Shown piece after piece: positions 9,497-19,110 of a DNA stretch of 64,000 nt (its first letter is position 1; each line of letters begins with the position of its first letter). The translations under genes and the position numbers were made by a program. Location of the stretch: contig NZ_JAGTXM010000006.1 in NCBI RefSeq assembly GCF_018252635.1, forward strand, positions 248,001-312,000. The letters are read 5' to 3'. This stretch comes from Citrobacter amalonaticus. GTDB taxonomy: Bacteria > Pseudomonadota > Gammaproteobacteria > Enterobacterales > Enterobacteriaceae. Below the pieces are notes generated by a model. It made no database searches. It saw only the letters and a list, made by a program, of their open reading frames with translations, and was not told where the DNA came from.

Positions 9497-9512
9497 TGGC
9501 ACGATAACTGCA
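9497..9512 (+). promoter_or_regulatory. Sigma-54 promoter of hisJQMP
   Basis: TGGCACGATAACTGCA has a perfect -24 element TGGCAC and a -12 element CTGCA with the correct 5-base spacer. It lies 50 bases before the hisJ start. With the NtrC-like palindrome upstream it makes the transporter operon nitrogen-responsive, in line with reports for the Salmonella dhuA region. Confidence 0.85.
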
Positions 9513-9561
9513 CCTGGTCCTGTAAACATCCCCTAGAAAAGACAGTCTGTTGAGGATAGTT

Positions 9562-10344
9562 ATGAAAAAACTGGTGTTATCTCTTTCTCTGGTCCTGGCT
9601 TTCTCCAGTGCTACCGAAGCCTTTGCCGCTATTCCGCAAAAAGTTCGTATCGGTACCGATCCGACCTACGCCCCGTTTGAATCAAAGAATGCGCAGGGTG
9701 AATTGGTGGGTTTTGATATCGATCTGGCGAAAGAGCTGTGCAAACGTATTAATACCCAATGTACCTTCGTTGAGAACCCGCTTGATGCGCTGATCCCGTC
9801 GTTAAAAGCGAAGAAAATTGACGCGATCATGTCTTCACTGTCGATTACTGAAAAGCGTCAACAGGAAATCGCCTTCACCGACAAGCTTTATGCAGCTGAC
9901 TCTCGTCTGGTCGTGGCCAAAGCATCTGACATTCAGCCGACCGTTGAGTCTCTGAAAGGCAAGCGTGTCGGTGTGTTGCAGGGCACCACCCAGGAGACGT
10001 TTGGTAATGAGCACTGGGCGCCAAAAGGTATTGAGATCGTGTCGTATCAGGGTCAGGACAATATTTACTCCGACCTGACAGCCGGACGTATTGATGCTGC
10101 ATTCCAGGATGAAGTTGCCGCGAGCGAAGGCTTCCTGAAACAACCCGTTGGCAAAGATTACAAATTCGGCGGCCCGTCTGTGAAAGACGAGAAACTGTTT
10201 GGTGTAGGGACCGGCATGGGTCTGCGCAAAGAGGATAACGAACTGCGTGAAGCCCTGAACAAAGCGTTTGCAGAAATGCGCGCTGACGGAACTTACGAAA
10301 AACTGGCGAAGAAATACTTTGATTTTGATGTTTATGGCGGTTAA
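9562..10344 (+). CDS. hisJ: Histidine-binding periplasmic protein HisJ
   Basis: HisJ binds histidine in the periplasm and feeds the HisQMP2 permease. The start is the ATG at 9562, preceded by TGAGGA, giving 260 residues as in E. coli; an in-frame upstream TTG is not favoured. The signal peptide covers about residues 1-22 (cleavage after AFA). The mature SBP family 3 fold shows [14 protein letters not shown] and [15 protein letters not shown]. It shares most residues with ArgT next door. A REP element between hisJ and hisQ probably helps keep HisJ in excess over the membrane subunits. Confidence 0.97.
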   Translation: MKKLVLSLSLVLAFSSATEAFAAIPQKVRIGTDPTYAPFESKNAQGELVGFDIDLAKELCKRINTQCTFVENPLDALIPSLKAKKIDAIMSSLSITEKRQQEIAFTDKLYAADSRLVVAKASDIQPTVESLKGKRVGVLQGTTQETFGNEHWAPKGIEIVSYQGQDNIYSDLTAGRIDAAFQDEVAASEGFLKQPVGKDYKFGGPSVKDEKLFGVGTGMGLRKEDNELREALNKAFAEMRADGTYEKLAKKYFDFDVYGG

Positions 10345-10389
10345 TCCCCGCAGGTGCAGATAAAGCCCGAAGAGGTTTGACAGACTTTA

Positions 10390-10417
10390 TGCCGGATAAG
10401 CGTAGCGCCATCCGGCA
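10390..10417. repeat. REP element between hisJ and hisQ
   Basis: TGCCGGAT at 10390-10397 and ATCCGGCA at 10410-10417 form the classical REP hairpin. The Salmonella hisJ-hisQ gap is one of the places where REP sequences were first described, so position and sequence agree. Such REPs protect the upstream mRNA from 3' exonucleases and lower downstream expression. Confidence 0.92.
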
Positions 10418-10482
10418 TCAATGAAGTGTGTCATCACGTCAAAAGAGGCTTCTAACTCGCCACTCACGACAGGACAGGCAGC

Positions 10483-11169
10483 ATGTTGTACGGGTTTTCA
10501 GGTGTTATTTTACAGGGCGCAATTGTCACGCTGGAACTGGCCCTCAGTTCCGTGGTGCTGGCCGTTCTGATCGGCCTCGTCGGGGCGGGGGCTAAACTCT
10601 CGCAAAACCGGGTGACGGGGCTTATTTTCGAAGGTTATACCACCCTCATTCGCGGGGTGCCGGATCTGGTGCTGATGCTGCTGATTTTTTATGGTTTGCA
10701 GATAGCACTCAACACGTTAACCGATGCGATAGGCATCAGTCAGATTGATATCGACCCGATGGTCGCCGGTATTATTACACTCGGCTTTATCTACGGCGCC
10801 TATTTTACAGAAACCTTTCGTGGTGCCTTCATGGCGGTACCCAAAGGGCATATTGAAGCGGCAACAGCCTTCGGTTTCAACTCTTCACAAACCTTTCGCC
10901 GTATTATGTTTCCGGCGATGATGCGTTATGCGCTGCCGGGGATTGGTAACAACTGGCAGGTGATCCTCAAAGCGACGGCGCTGGTCTCGCTGCTCGGTCT
11001 GGAAGATGTGGTCAAAGCCACGCAACTGGCCGGGAAGAGCACCTGGGAACCGTTCTATTTCGCCATCGTCTGCGGGCTTATCTATCTGGTATTTACTACG
11101 GTTTCCAATGGTGTGCTGCTGTTCCTTGAGCGCCGTTACTCCGTCGGTGTGAAGAGGGCTGACCTGTGA
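10483..11169 (+). CDS. hisQ: Histidine/LAO ABC transporter permease HisQ
   Basis: HisQ is one of two transmembrane subunits of the histidine and lysine/arginine/ornithine importer. The 228 residues carry about five membrane helices and the EAA loop near 127-146 (GHIEAATAFGFNSSQTFRRI), which contacts the HisP ATPase. The length matches E. coli. The gene starts 138 bases after hisJ, with the REP in between. It overlaps hisM by four bases (GTGA), so translation is coupled. HisQ and HisM are homologous to each other. Confidence 0.97.
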   Translation: MLYGFSGVILQGAIVTLELALSSVVLAVLIGLVGAGAKLSQNRVTGLIFEGYTTLIRGVPDLVLMLLIFYGLQIALNTLTDAIGISQIDIDPMVAGIITLGFIYGAYFTETFRGAFMAVPKGHIEAATAFGFNSSQTFRRIMFPAMMRYALPGIGNNWQVILKATALVSLLGLEDVVKATQLAGKSTWEPFYFAIVCGLIYLVFTTVSNGVLLFLERRYSVGVKRADL

Positions 11170-11873
11170 TTGAGATTATTCAGGAGTACTGGAAATCCCT
11201 GTTGTGGACGGATGGCTACCGCTTTACGGGCGTGGCAATTACGCTGTGGCTGCTGATCTCCTCCGTGGTGATGGGCGGCATTCTGGCGGTTATCCTGGCG
11301 ATTGGTCGCGTCTCCAGTAACAAATTCATCCAGTTTCCCATCTGGCTGTTTACCTATATTTTCCGCGGGACGCCATTGTACGTTCAGCTACTGGTGTTCT
11401 ATTCAGGGATGTATACGCTGGAAATTGTAAAAGGCACGGATTTTCTGAATGCCTTCTTTCGTAGCGGTCTGAACTGTACCGTTCTGGCGCTGACGCTGAA
11501 CACCTGCGCCTATACCACAGAGATTTTCGCCGGGGCGATCCGCTCGGTTCCACACGGCGAAATTGAAGCAGCGCGCGCGTATGGCTTCTCCTCATTCAAA
11601 ATGTATCGCTGCATTATTCTGCCTTCGGCGCTGCGTATCGCGTTACCTGCATACAGTAACGAGGTCATTTTAATGCTGCACTCCACGGCGCTGGCTTTCA
11701 CCGCGACGGTTCCGGATCTGCTGAAAATCGCCCGTGATATTAACTCGGCAACCTATCAGCCCTTTACCGCTTTCGGTATTGCCGCCGTGCTGTACTTAAT
11801 CATATCGTATGTCCTGATAAGTCTGTTCCGCCGCGCGGAAAGGCGCTGGTTGCAGCATGTTTCCTCTAAATAA
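11166..11873 (+). CDS. hisM: Histidine/LAO ABC transporter permease HisM
   Basis: HisM is the second membrane subunit of the transporter and pairs with HisQ. The protein has 235 residues with about five membrane helices; the EAA loop is [20 protein letters not shown] near 130-150. The start is GTG overlapping the hisQ stop. hisP begins 13 bases after its stop. It is about three residues shorter than I recall for E. coli HisM, within normal variation. Confidence 0.96.
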   Translation: MIEIIQEYWKSLLWTDGYRFTGVAITLWLLISSVVMGGILAVILAIGRVSSNKFIQFPIWLFTYIFRGTPLYVQLLVFYSGMYTLEIVKGTDFLNAFFRSGLNCTVLALTLNTCAYTTEIFAGAIRSVPHGEIEAARAYGFSSFKMYRCIILPSALRIALPAYSNEVILMLHSTALAFTATVPDLLKIARDINSATYQPFTAFGIAAVLYLIISYVLISLFRRAERRWLQHVSSK

Positions 11874-11886
11874 TTCGAGTAACACG

Positions 11887-12660
11887 ATGTCTGAGAATAA
11901 ATTAAACGTTATCGATTTGCACAAACGCTACGGCGAACACGAAGTGCTGAAAGGGGTTTCACTGCAGGCTAACGCCGGAGATGTGATCAGTATTATTGGC
12001 TCATCCGGATCGGGGAAAAGTACGTTTTTGCGCTGCATAAACTTCCTTGAAAAACCGAGTGAAGGGTCGATTGTGGTCAACGGCCAGAATATCAACCTGG
12101 TGCGTGACAAAGACGGTCAACTGAAGGTGGCGGATAAAAATCAGCTTCGTTTATTGCGTACCCGCCTGACAATGGTGTTTCAGCACTTTAACTTGTGGAG
12201 CCACATGACGGTGCTGGAGAACGTCATGGAAGCGCCAATTCAGGTGTTAGGTCTGAGCAAACAGGACGCTCGTGAACGGGCGATCAAATACCTGGCGAAA
12301 GTCGGCATTGATGAGCGTGCTCAGGGGAAATATCCGGTGCATTTATCCGGTGGTCAGCAGCAGCGTGTGTCGATTGCGCGTGCCCTGGCGATGGAGCCGG
12401 AGGTGTTGCTTTTTGATGAACCGACCTCGGCGCTGGATCCTGAACTGGTCGGCGAAGTGCTGCGTATCATGCAGCAACTGGCAGAAGAGGGAAAAACGAT
12501 GGTGGTGGTGACGCATGAGATGGGCTTTGCCCGTCATGTTTCCAGCCACGTCATTTTCCTGCATCAGGGGAAAATCGAAGAAGAAGGCAATCCAGAGCAG
12601 CTTTTCGGTAACCCGCAAAGCCCACGCTTGCAACAGTTCCTGAAAGGGTCGCTGAAGTAA
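11887..12660 (+). CDS. hisP: Histidine/LAO ABC transporter ATP-binding protein HisP
   Basis: HisP is the ATPase of the HisQMP2 importer. Starting at the ATG at 11887 gives 257 residues and the known N-terminus [15 protein letters not shown]; an upstream in-frame ATG at 11857 would lie inside hisM and is rejected. The Walker A motif GSSGSGKST is at residues 38-46, the Q-loop near 100, the signature [15 protein letters not shown] near 153 and Walker [13 protein letters not shown] near 174, followed by the switch histidine in VVVTHEMG. It is the last gene of hisJQMP; a REP follows. Confidence 0.97.
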   Translation: MSENKLNVIDLHKRYGEHEVLKGVSLQANAGDVISIIGSSGSGKSTFLRCINFLEKPSEGSIVVNGQNINLVRDKDGQLKVADKNQLRLLRTRLTMVFQHFNLWSHMTVLENVMEAPIQVLGLSKQDARERAIKYLAKVGIDERAQGKYPVHLSGGQQQRVSIARALAMEPEVLLFDEPTSALDPELVGEVLRIMQQLAEEGKTMVVVTHEMGFARHVSSHVIFLHQGKIEEEGNPEQLFGNPQSPRLQQFLKGSLK

Positions 12661-12732
12661 CTATTCTCTGCTGGCGTAGCGTTTTCAGCGCGTGGTCCTG
12701 ATAAGCGCAGCGCCATCAGACTAAAATTCAAT

Positions 12733-12763
12733 GCCGGATGGCGGCGTAAATGCCTTATCCGGC
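12733..12763. repeat. REP element after hisP
   Basis: GCCGGATGGCGGCG (12733-12746) pairs with the arm CTTATCCGGC (12754-12763), a typical REP palindrome. A related partial unit, GATAAGCGCAGCGCCATCAGAC, lies just upstream at about 12700. It sits between the convergent hisP and GNAT genes. The GNAT gene's stop codon falls inside the right arm. Confidence 0.88.
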
Positions 12764-13282
12764 CTGCAGATCAAAAAATGCTGCGGCCTCCAGACGGTAT
12801 CCCCAGTCGTCATAATGGATACCGTTGACCTCAAACGCTTTCTCCAGCACCTGTGTACGCATAAATCCCAGCTTTTCCAGCAGGCGGACCGATCTCTGAT
12901 TCCCGGCAAGCACCCAGGCGTTGATGGCTTTCACGCCGGCTTCGCGGAATGCATAGTCGCAGACGGCGCGAACGGCCTCGCTGGCGATACCGCGTCCCTG
13001 AGCTGCCGGGATGACGCAATAACCGATATCCGCTTCCTGCGGAAAATGATGGCTGATTTGTAAGCCAATGTCGCCCAACGGCGTGGCATCGTGATGCTGG
13101 CGGATCACAAAGGTGTGTTTTGAGGTAAGGCGACGCGCAAACAGCAAACGCGTGTCGCGTTCCGGGCAGAGATTGCCCATAAAGCGCATGATGTCCGGAT
13201 TTTCACGAAGCGCGAGGAAAAAGGACCAGTCTGTGGGTTGAAACGGGGAAAGCGTCAATCGTGCGGTTGTAAGTCGTGCCAT
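12755..13282 (-). CDS. GNAT family N-acetyltransferase (RimJ/RimL-like)
   Basis: This is a 175-residue acetyltransferase of the Acetyltransf_3/RimJ-like group, which uses acetyl-CoA to acetylate an amine on a small molecule or protein. Family features visible are the N-terminal TARLTLSPFQPTDW, the strand GDIGLQISHHF, the acetyl-CoA loop IPAAQGRGIASEAV near 90-103 (Q/RxxGxG/A) and the C-terminal NQRSVRLLEKLGFMRT near 127-142. The substrate is unknown. From memory this spot after hisP holds a different gene in E. coli K-12, so it may be a variable position. Its stop codon (TAA) lies within a REP. Confidence 0.85.
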   Translation of the reverse strand: MARLTTARLTLSPFQPTDWSFFLALRENPDIMRFMGNLCPERDTRLLFARRLTSKHTFVIRQHHDATPLGDIGLQISHHFPQEADIGYCVIPAAQGRGIASEAVRAVCDYAFREAGVKAINAWVLAGNQRSVRLLEKLGFMRTQVLEKAFEVNGIHYDDWGYRLEAAAFFDLQAG

Positions 13283-13351
13283 AAAATCGCCATTCCGGGA
13301 GCCAGTGAGACTACCTTACCACCGGAATGGCGAAGGTGAACAGGGAAGACG

Positions 13352-14245
13352 TCAGCGCACGATATCCGCCAACGCTTCTTCAAGGTCATACCAACGAAAG
13401 GAAAATCCGGCGGCTTCCAGTCGTTTTGGCAGGGCGCGCTGCCCACCCAGTACCAGCACTGATGATTCACCCATCAGCAGGCGAATCACGGTTGCGGGTA
13501 CGCGAAGAATAGCTGGCCGTTGCAGGGCATGTCCCAGCGCATGAGCAAACTGCTCATTATGTACCGGGTAGGGCGAGACCATGTTGAACGGCCCGCGCAG
13601 ATCGTTATCCAGCAGCCAGAGGATCGCATTGACCATATCATCAATGTGGATCCAGGCCAGATACTGGCGACCGTTGCCAATGGGGCCCCCGAGGCCCAGG
13701 CGAAACGGTGGGATCATTTTGCCGAGAATACCGCCCTTTGGCGCCAGCACAACGCCGGTTCGCAGCAGGCAAACCCGCGTTTTGTCGCTTTGCGCCTCGC
13801 AGGCAATTTGCTCCCAGCGGGCGCAAAGCTTATGGGTAAACTCGTTATGTGGTGGTTCTTCCTCGGTGACCACCACTTCGCCCAGATCGCCGTAGTAACC
13901 AACGGCAGAGCCTGAAATCAGGACTGATGGCGGCATTTCACTGGCGTTGATGAGGTCCGCCAGTTTCTGGGTAACGCGCCAACGACTCTGACACAGGCGA
14001 TCTTTCTGTTCTGTCGTCCAGCGCTTGTCAGCAATGGGCTCGCCGGCCAGGTTAATCACCGCATCAATACCGTCGAGATTCTGCTTATCTTCCAGCGTGT
14101 CCCACAGTGTCACCCGGTCATTGAGTTTTTCCCGGGCGTTATCGGGGCGGCGGGTCAGCACGGTCACCTGATGACCCAGTTCCTGTAGGCGCGGGACCAG
14201 GTGTCCTCCGATAAGACCAGTCCCTCCGGTTACCAGTATCTTCAT
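13352..14245 (-). CDS. yfcH: YfcH, SDR-type NAD(P)-binding epimerase-like protein
   Basis: This is a 297-residue atypical short-chain dehydrogenase of the SulA/YfcH (TIGR01777) family. The Rossmann motif [10 protein letters not shown] is at residues 7-16. Residues [11 protein letters not shown] near 109-119 include the Ser-Tyr pair of SDR enzymes. The C-terminal DUF1731 segment (about 250-295) is rich in leucine and ends [10 protein letters not shown]. Its substrate is not established; some relatives are reported to influence cell division. Length equals E. coli YfcH. It is followed by folX upstream on the same strand (20-base gap), so the two may be co-transcribed. Confidence 0.93.
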   Translation of the reverse strand: MKILVTGGTGLIGGHLVPRLQELGHQVTVLTRRPDNAREKLNDRVTLWDTLEDKQNLDGIDAVINLAGEPIADKRWTTEQKDRLCQSRWRVTQKLADLINASEMPPSVLISGSAVGYYGDLGEVVVTEEEPPHNEFTHKLCARWEQIACEAQSDKTRVCLLRTGVVLAPKGGILGKMIPPFRLGLGGPIGNGRQYLAWIHIDDMVNAILWLLDNDLRGPFNMVSPYPVHNEQFAHALGHALQRPAILRVPATVIRLLMGESSVLVLGGQRALPKRLEAAGFSFRWYDLEEALADIVR

Positions 14246-14265
14246 GCAGCCTCCCGTGGTGGCGG

Positions 14266-14628
14266 TTAGCGCTGCCAGCTCAACGTCATGGAGACGGAAT
14301 CGGCATAACGCAACGCGTGTAGTTTGTCGACTTCCACTTCAGCATAAGTGACCCAGTGATGTTCGCGTGCGATATCGAGCACATCCTGGGTTAATTTTTC
14401 TAACAACGAGAAGCGGTTGTTCTCAACGTGCAGGATGATGTTTTTGGTGATCGTGCGGTAATTCAACGCATCATTGATATCTTCGCTGACCCGAGCCTTG
14501 TCCGCCGGATAGTGAATCGCAACGTTGATGACAATATCTTGTCGATTATTGATCTCTTCTTCTTTGATGCCGATGAAAGTACGTAAGCGAAGGTTTTTTA
14601 TACGAATTATAGCGTCATGATGTGACAT
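14266..14628 (-). CDS. folX: Dihydroneopterin triphosphate 2'-epimerase FolX
   Basis: FolX epimerises dihydroneopterin triphosphate to dihydromonapterin triphosphate, a step towards tetrahydromonapterin. The ATG at 14628, preceded by AGGAGA, gives 120 residues as in E. coli; a longer frame starting at 14667 lacks support. The FolB/FolX fold is recognisable from [20 protein letters not shown] near residues 13-32 and the glutamate in [17 protein letters not shown] near 95-111. It reads in the same direction as yfcG upstream and yfcH downstream. Confidence 0.95.
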   Translation of the reverse strand: MSHHDAIIRIKNLRLRTFIGIKEEEINNRQDIVINVAIHYPADKARVSEDINDALNYRTITKNIILHVENNRFSLLEKLTQDVLDIAREHHWVTYAEVEVDKLHALRYADSVSMTLSWQR

Positions 14629-14682
14629 TGCAGGTCTCCTCCATGTATGAACTCTCGCATGATACACGAGAACCCGGCCGCA

Positions 14683-16113
<1,431 letters not shown>

Positions 16114-16168
16114 TAAAACGTCTGCAATCCAGTATCATAATACGGTTTTTGATGACACGGAGTATGTG

Positions 16169-16720
16169 ATGAAACTGATGTTTGCATCCGACATTCACGG
16201 GTCCTTACCTGCCACAGAGCGCGTGCTGACGTTGTTTTCCCAGAGCGGCGCGCAGTGGCTAGTGATACTGGGCGATGTGCTTAACCACGGGCCGCGAAAC
16301 GCCTTACCTGAAGGCTACGCGCCCGCTCAGGTGGCCGAGAGGCTGAATGAACAAGCTGCGCAGATTATTGCGGTGCGGGGAAACTGTGATAGCGAAGTGG
16401 ATCAGATGTTGCTGCAGTTTCCCATAACCGCGCCCTGGCAGCAGGTGCTGCTGGGCAATCAGCGACTGTTTCTGACTCACGGTCATCTCTTTGGGCCGGA
16501 TAATCTGCCGACCCTGCGGGCCAGTGATGTCCTGGTATACGGGCATACGCATCTACCGGTGGCAGAAAAAAGAGGCGATATTTATCACTTCAACCCGGGG
16601 TCAGTGAGCATTCCGAAAGGTGGCTATCCGGCAAGCTATGGTTTGCTGGACGATAATGTCCTGAGCGTTATCGCACTCAATGATCAAAGTATGATTGCGC
16701 AGGTCGCGATTAATTCGTAA
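16169..16720 (+). CDS. yfcE: Phosphodiesterase YfcE
   Basis: YfcE is a metal-dependent phosphodiesterase of the MPP superfamily, active on artificial phosphodiesters in E. coli; the physiological substrate is unknown. The 183 residues show all the metal-binding blocks: ASDIHGS (about 6-12), LGDVLNHG (35-42), RGNCDSE (71-77), THGHLFGP and VYGHTHLP. The start chosen is ATG 16169, six bases after GGAG at 16159-16162; GTG at 16166 would also be in frame but sits too close to that site. Confidence 0.95.
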   Translation: MKLMFASDIHGSLPATERVLTLFSQSGAQWLVILGDVLNHGPRNALPEGYAPAQVAERLNEQAAQIIAVRGNCDSEVDQMLLQFPITAPWQQVLLGNQRLFLTHGHLFGPDNLPTLRASDVLVYGHTHLPVAEKRGDIYHFNPGSVSIPKGGYPASYGLLDDNVLSVIALNDQSMIAQVAINS

Positions 16721-16776
16721 TTTACCCCCACATATGTAAATGCGCCGTAAGAGCGCCAGAAAAAGAAGGTTTCCTG

Positions 16777-17343
16777 ATGGTGGAACAGCGTCGTTTGGCA
16801 AGTACGGAATGGGTGGATATTGTGAATGAAGACAATGAAGTCATTGCACAATCCAGCCGGGAACAGATGCGAGCACAGGGCCTGCGTCATCGTGCGACCT
16901 ATATTGTCGTACACGATGGGATGGGCAAAATACTGGTGCAGCGTCGTACCGAGACAAAAGACTTTTTACCCGGCATGTTAGATGCTACTGCCGGTGGCGT
17001 TGTGCAGGCTGACGAACAACTGCTGGACTCTGCCCGCCGTGAAGCAGAAGAAGAGCTAGGCATCGCCGGTGTGCCGTTCGCTGAACACGGTCAGTTCTAC
17101 TTTGAAGATAAGAACTGTCGCGTCTGGGGCGCACTATTCAGTTGTGTGTCACACGGCCCGTTCGCCTTGCAGGAAGAAGAGGTGAGTGAAGTATGCTGGC
17201 TGACGCCGGAAGAAATTACCGCCCGCTGTGATGAATTCACGCCCGACTCTTTGAAGGCGCTTGCGCTGTGGATGACCCGTAACGCTAAAAACGAAGCCGC
17301 CAGATCAGAGTCACAACAGGAGAAGCAGGAAGAGGCGGAGTAG
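16777..17343 (+). CDS. yfcD: Nudix hydrolase YfcD
   Basis: This Nudix-family hydrolase resembles isopentenyl-diphosphate isomerase and the YfcD group. The 188 residues contain a complete Nudix box (G-x5-E-x7-R-E-U-x-E-E-x-G-U) at about 73-95, from GVVQADE to REAEEELGI. The N-terminus carries the [12 protein letters not shown] strand shared by IPP-isomerase-like members. The substrate is not known. A glutamine- and glutamate-rich tail after about residue 172 makes it some eight residues longer than E. coli YfcD. A terminator follows, shared with convergent yfcC. Confidence 0.93.
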   Translation: MVEQRRLASTEWVDIVNEDNEVIAQSSREQMRAQGLRHRATYIVVHDGMGKILVQRRTETKDFLPGMLDATAGGVVQADEQLLDSARREAEEELGIAGVPFAEHGQFYFEDKNCRVWGALFSCVSHGPFALQEEEVSEVCWLTPEEITARCDEFTPDSLKALALWMTRNAKNEAARSESQQEKQEEAE

Positions 17344-17367
17344 CGTTCTTTCTGAACTCAACAGTAG

Positions 17368-17399
17368 AAAGGAGCCATAAGTGGCTCCTTTTGTGTTTT
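17368..17399. terminator. Bidirectional terminator between yfcD and yfcC
   Basis: AAAGGAGCCA (17368-17377) pairs with TGGCTCCTTT (17382-17391) over a 4-base loop. A T-rich tail (TGTGTTTTA) follows on the + strand and A-runs precede, so it can serve yfcD and the convergent yfcC. Confidence 0.8.
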
Positions 17400-18918
17400 A
17401 GTGATAACCCATGATCTGCGCGCCAATCACTACGACGCTGGACATAATAAATAGCAGCCCCAGTAACGTCGCGCCCACTTTCAACCAGTTACGGAAATCC
17501 ACCCGACAGACGCCTAACGTCGCCATCAGTGATGCTGAGGTTGGATAGATGATATGGCTAAAGCCATCACCAAACTGGAACGCCAGTACGGTCACCTGAC
17601 GGTTAACGCCCACCAGATCGCCAAGCGGCGCTAACAGCGGCATGGTCAGCGCTGCCTGGCCCGAACCGGAGGTCACAAAGAAATTAAACACTGCCTGGAA
17701 GAGCAGCATAAACCACGCGGCAACGGCGTTGTCTAGTCCGCTGATACCGTTGGCAATGCTGTGCAGCAGCGTATTGAGCACGCTGGCGTCACCCGCTTCG
17801 CCGTTGCCTACCAGCAGTAAAATGCCTTTGGCAAAACCGACCAGCAGGGCGGGGGCAATCATCATGCGTGCGCCTTCGGTGAAAGAAGAGGCCATAATGT
17901 TGACCGTCATGCCGTTAAGACGGAAGACCACGGCGATAATGCCAATGACCAGGCCCATGGTGAAGAACTGGCTGGCAATTTCTGGAATAAACCACGCGTT
18001 GACGATAACGCCCCAGACCACCCAGACCATCACCCCGGTTAAAACCAGCAGCACCAGCCAGTCGCCGATCGTGAAGCGCCGCTCGACAACGTCATCCTGC
18101 TGTTCGCGAAAGAAACGGTCAGATTCATGCACGCGTGACAGAAGCGGGTTCTTTTTCACCCGCGAGGCATAGACCAGCGTAAACGTCAGGCCGATCAGCG
18201 TCGAAATAACCCAGACCACGATGCGCAGACCGGAACCGGAGAGGACCGGCACACCCGCAATGCCCTGTGCGACCACCACGCAAAATGGGTTCATCCACGA
18301 ACTGGCAAAACCAATTTGCGTCGCAATATAGGTCACTAACACCGTGGTGATACTGTCATAACCCAGTCGCACCATCAGCGGCGCGATGATGATCGCAAAG
18401 GCAACCGCCTCTTCCCCCATGCCGAATACCGCGCCACCCAGCGAGAAGAGAATAAACAGCACCGGGATAAACAGAACCTCGTTGCCTTTAGTATGACGGA
18501 TTAGCGCAAGGATGCCGTTATCAATGGTTCCCGTGCGCATAACGATGCCAAATGCGCCGCCAATCACCAGCATAAACATGATAATACCGACGGCGGTACC
18601 GAATTTAGAGCCAGAGGTCAGCCCTTCGAACGGGAAGTTCATCAGGCCTGGGCTTTCATCGCCGGTGGTGAAGAATTTAACCGGGTGATACTGCGCTTCA
18701 CCGGCCTCGTTGGTCAGAATACGGAAAGAGTGTGGGTCGACCACTTTACGGGTTTTTGTCTGACCATCTACCTGGTATTGCACCTCCTGGCTGTCGAACA
18801 TCCCGACGGGGACCACCCAGGTTGCCAGGCTGGTTAATATGGCGACAAAGAAAATAATAACCAACGTATCGGGCATAGCCCATTTTTTGGCTGGCTGTGT
18901 TTCGGTTACTGCAGACAT
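17398..18918 (-). CDS. yfcC: YfcC family membrane transporter
   Basis: This is a 506-residue polytopic inner-membrane transporter of the YfcC/DcuC-related (C4-dicarboxylate or basic amino-acid antiporter-like) superfamily. At least eleven hydrophobic segments are visible. The motif GMGEEAVAFAIIIAPL near 167-182 and the C-terminal FVTSGSGQAALTMPLLAPLGDL are typical of the family. Substrate is not experimentally firm; in E. coli the gene has been linked to acetate and glyoxylate metabolism. It lies downstream of pta on the same strand, beyond the ackA-pta terminator. Confidence 0.92.
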   Translation of the reverse strand: MSAVTETQPAKKWAMPDTLVIIFFVAILTSLATWVVPVGMFDSQEVQYQVDGQTKTRKVVDPHSFRILTNEAGEAQYHPVKFFTTGDESPGLMNFPFEGLTSGSKFGTAVGIIMFMLVIGGAFGIVMRTGTIDNGILALIRHTKGNEVLFIPVLFILFSLGGAVFGMGEEAVAFAIIIAPLMVRLGYDSITTVLVTYIATQIGFASSWMNPFCVVVAQGIAGVPVLSGSGLRIVVWVISTLIGLTFTLVYASRVKKNPLLSRVHESDRFFREQQDDVVERRFTIGDWLVLLVLTGVMVWVVWGVIVNAWFIPEIASQFFTMGLVIGIIAVVFRLNGMTVNIMASSFTEGARMMIAPALLVGFAKGILLLVGNGEAGDASVLNTLLHSIANGISGLDNAVAAWFMLLFQAVFNFFVTSGSGQAALTMPLLAPLGDLVGVNRQVTVLAFQFGDGFSHIIYPTSASLMATLGVCRVDFRNWLKVGATLLGLLFIMSSVVVIGAQIMGYH

Positions 18919-19037
18919 GAAAGACTATCCCTGTTGCAAAGCAAAGAGGCTAAGTATGCAAACAGGCGAATGGTTATTCATTGATACAGCGCAGTTAAGC
19001 CAAAAAATCAGATTTTACAAGCCTGAAAAGGAAGGAA

Positions 19038-19073
19038 TAAAACATCCGGAAACCATGGCGATTTCCGGATGTT
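19038..19073 (-). terminator. Rho-independent terminator of ackA-pta
   Basis: AACATCCGGAAA (19041-19052) pairs perfectly with TTTCCGGATGTT (19062-19073), a 12-base stem over a 9-base loop. On the minus strand it is followed by TTTTATTCC. It lies about 40 bases after the pta stop and closes the acetate operon before yfcC. Confidence 0.88.
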
Positions 19074-19110
19074 GGCTGGGCCTGTCTGAGCCCAGGCGAG
19101 GCAAGGCAGC

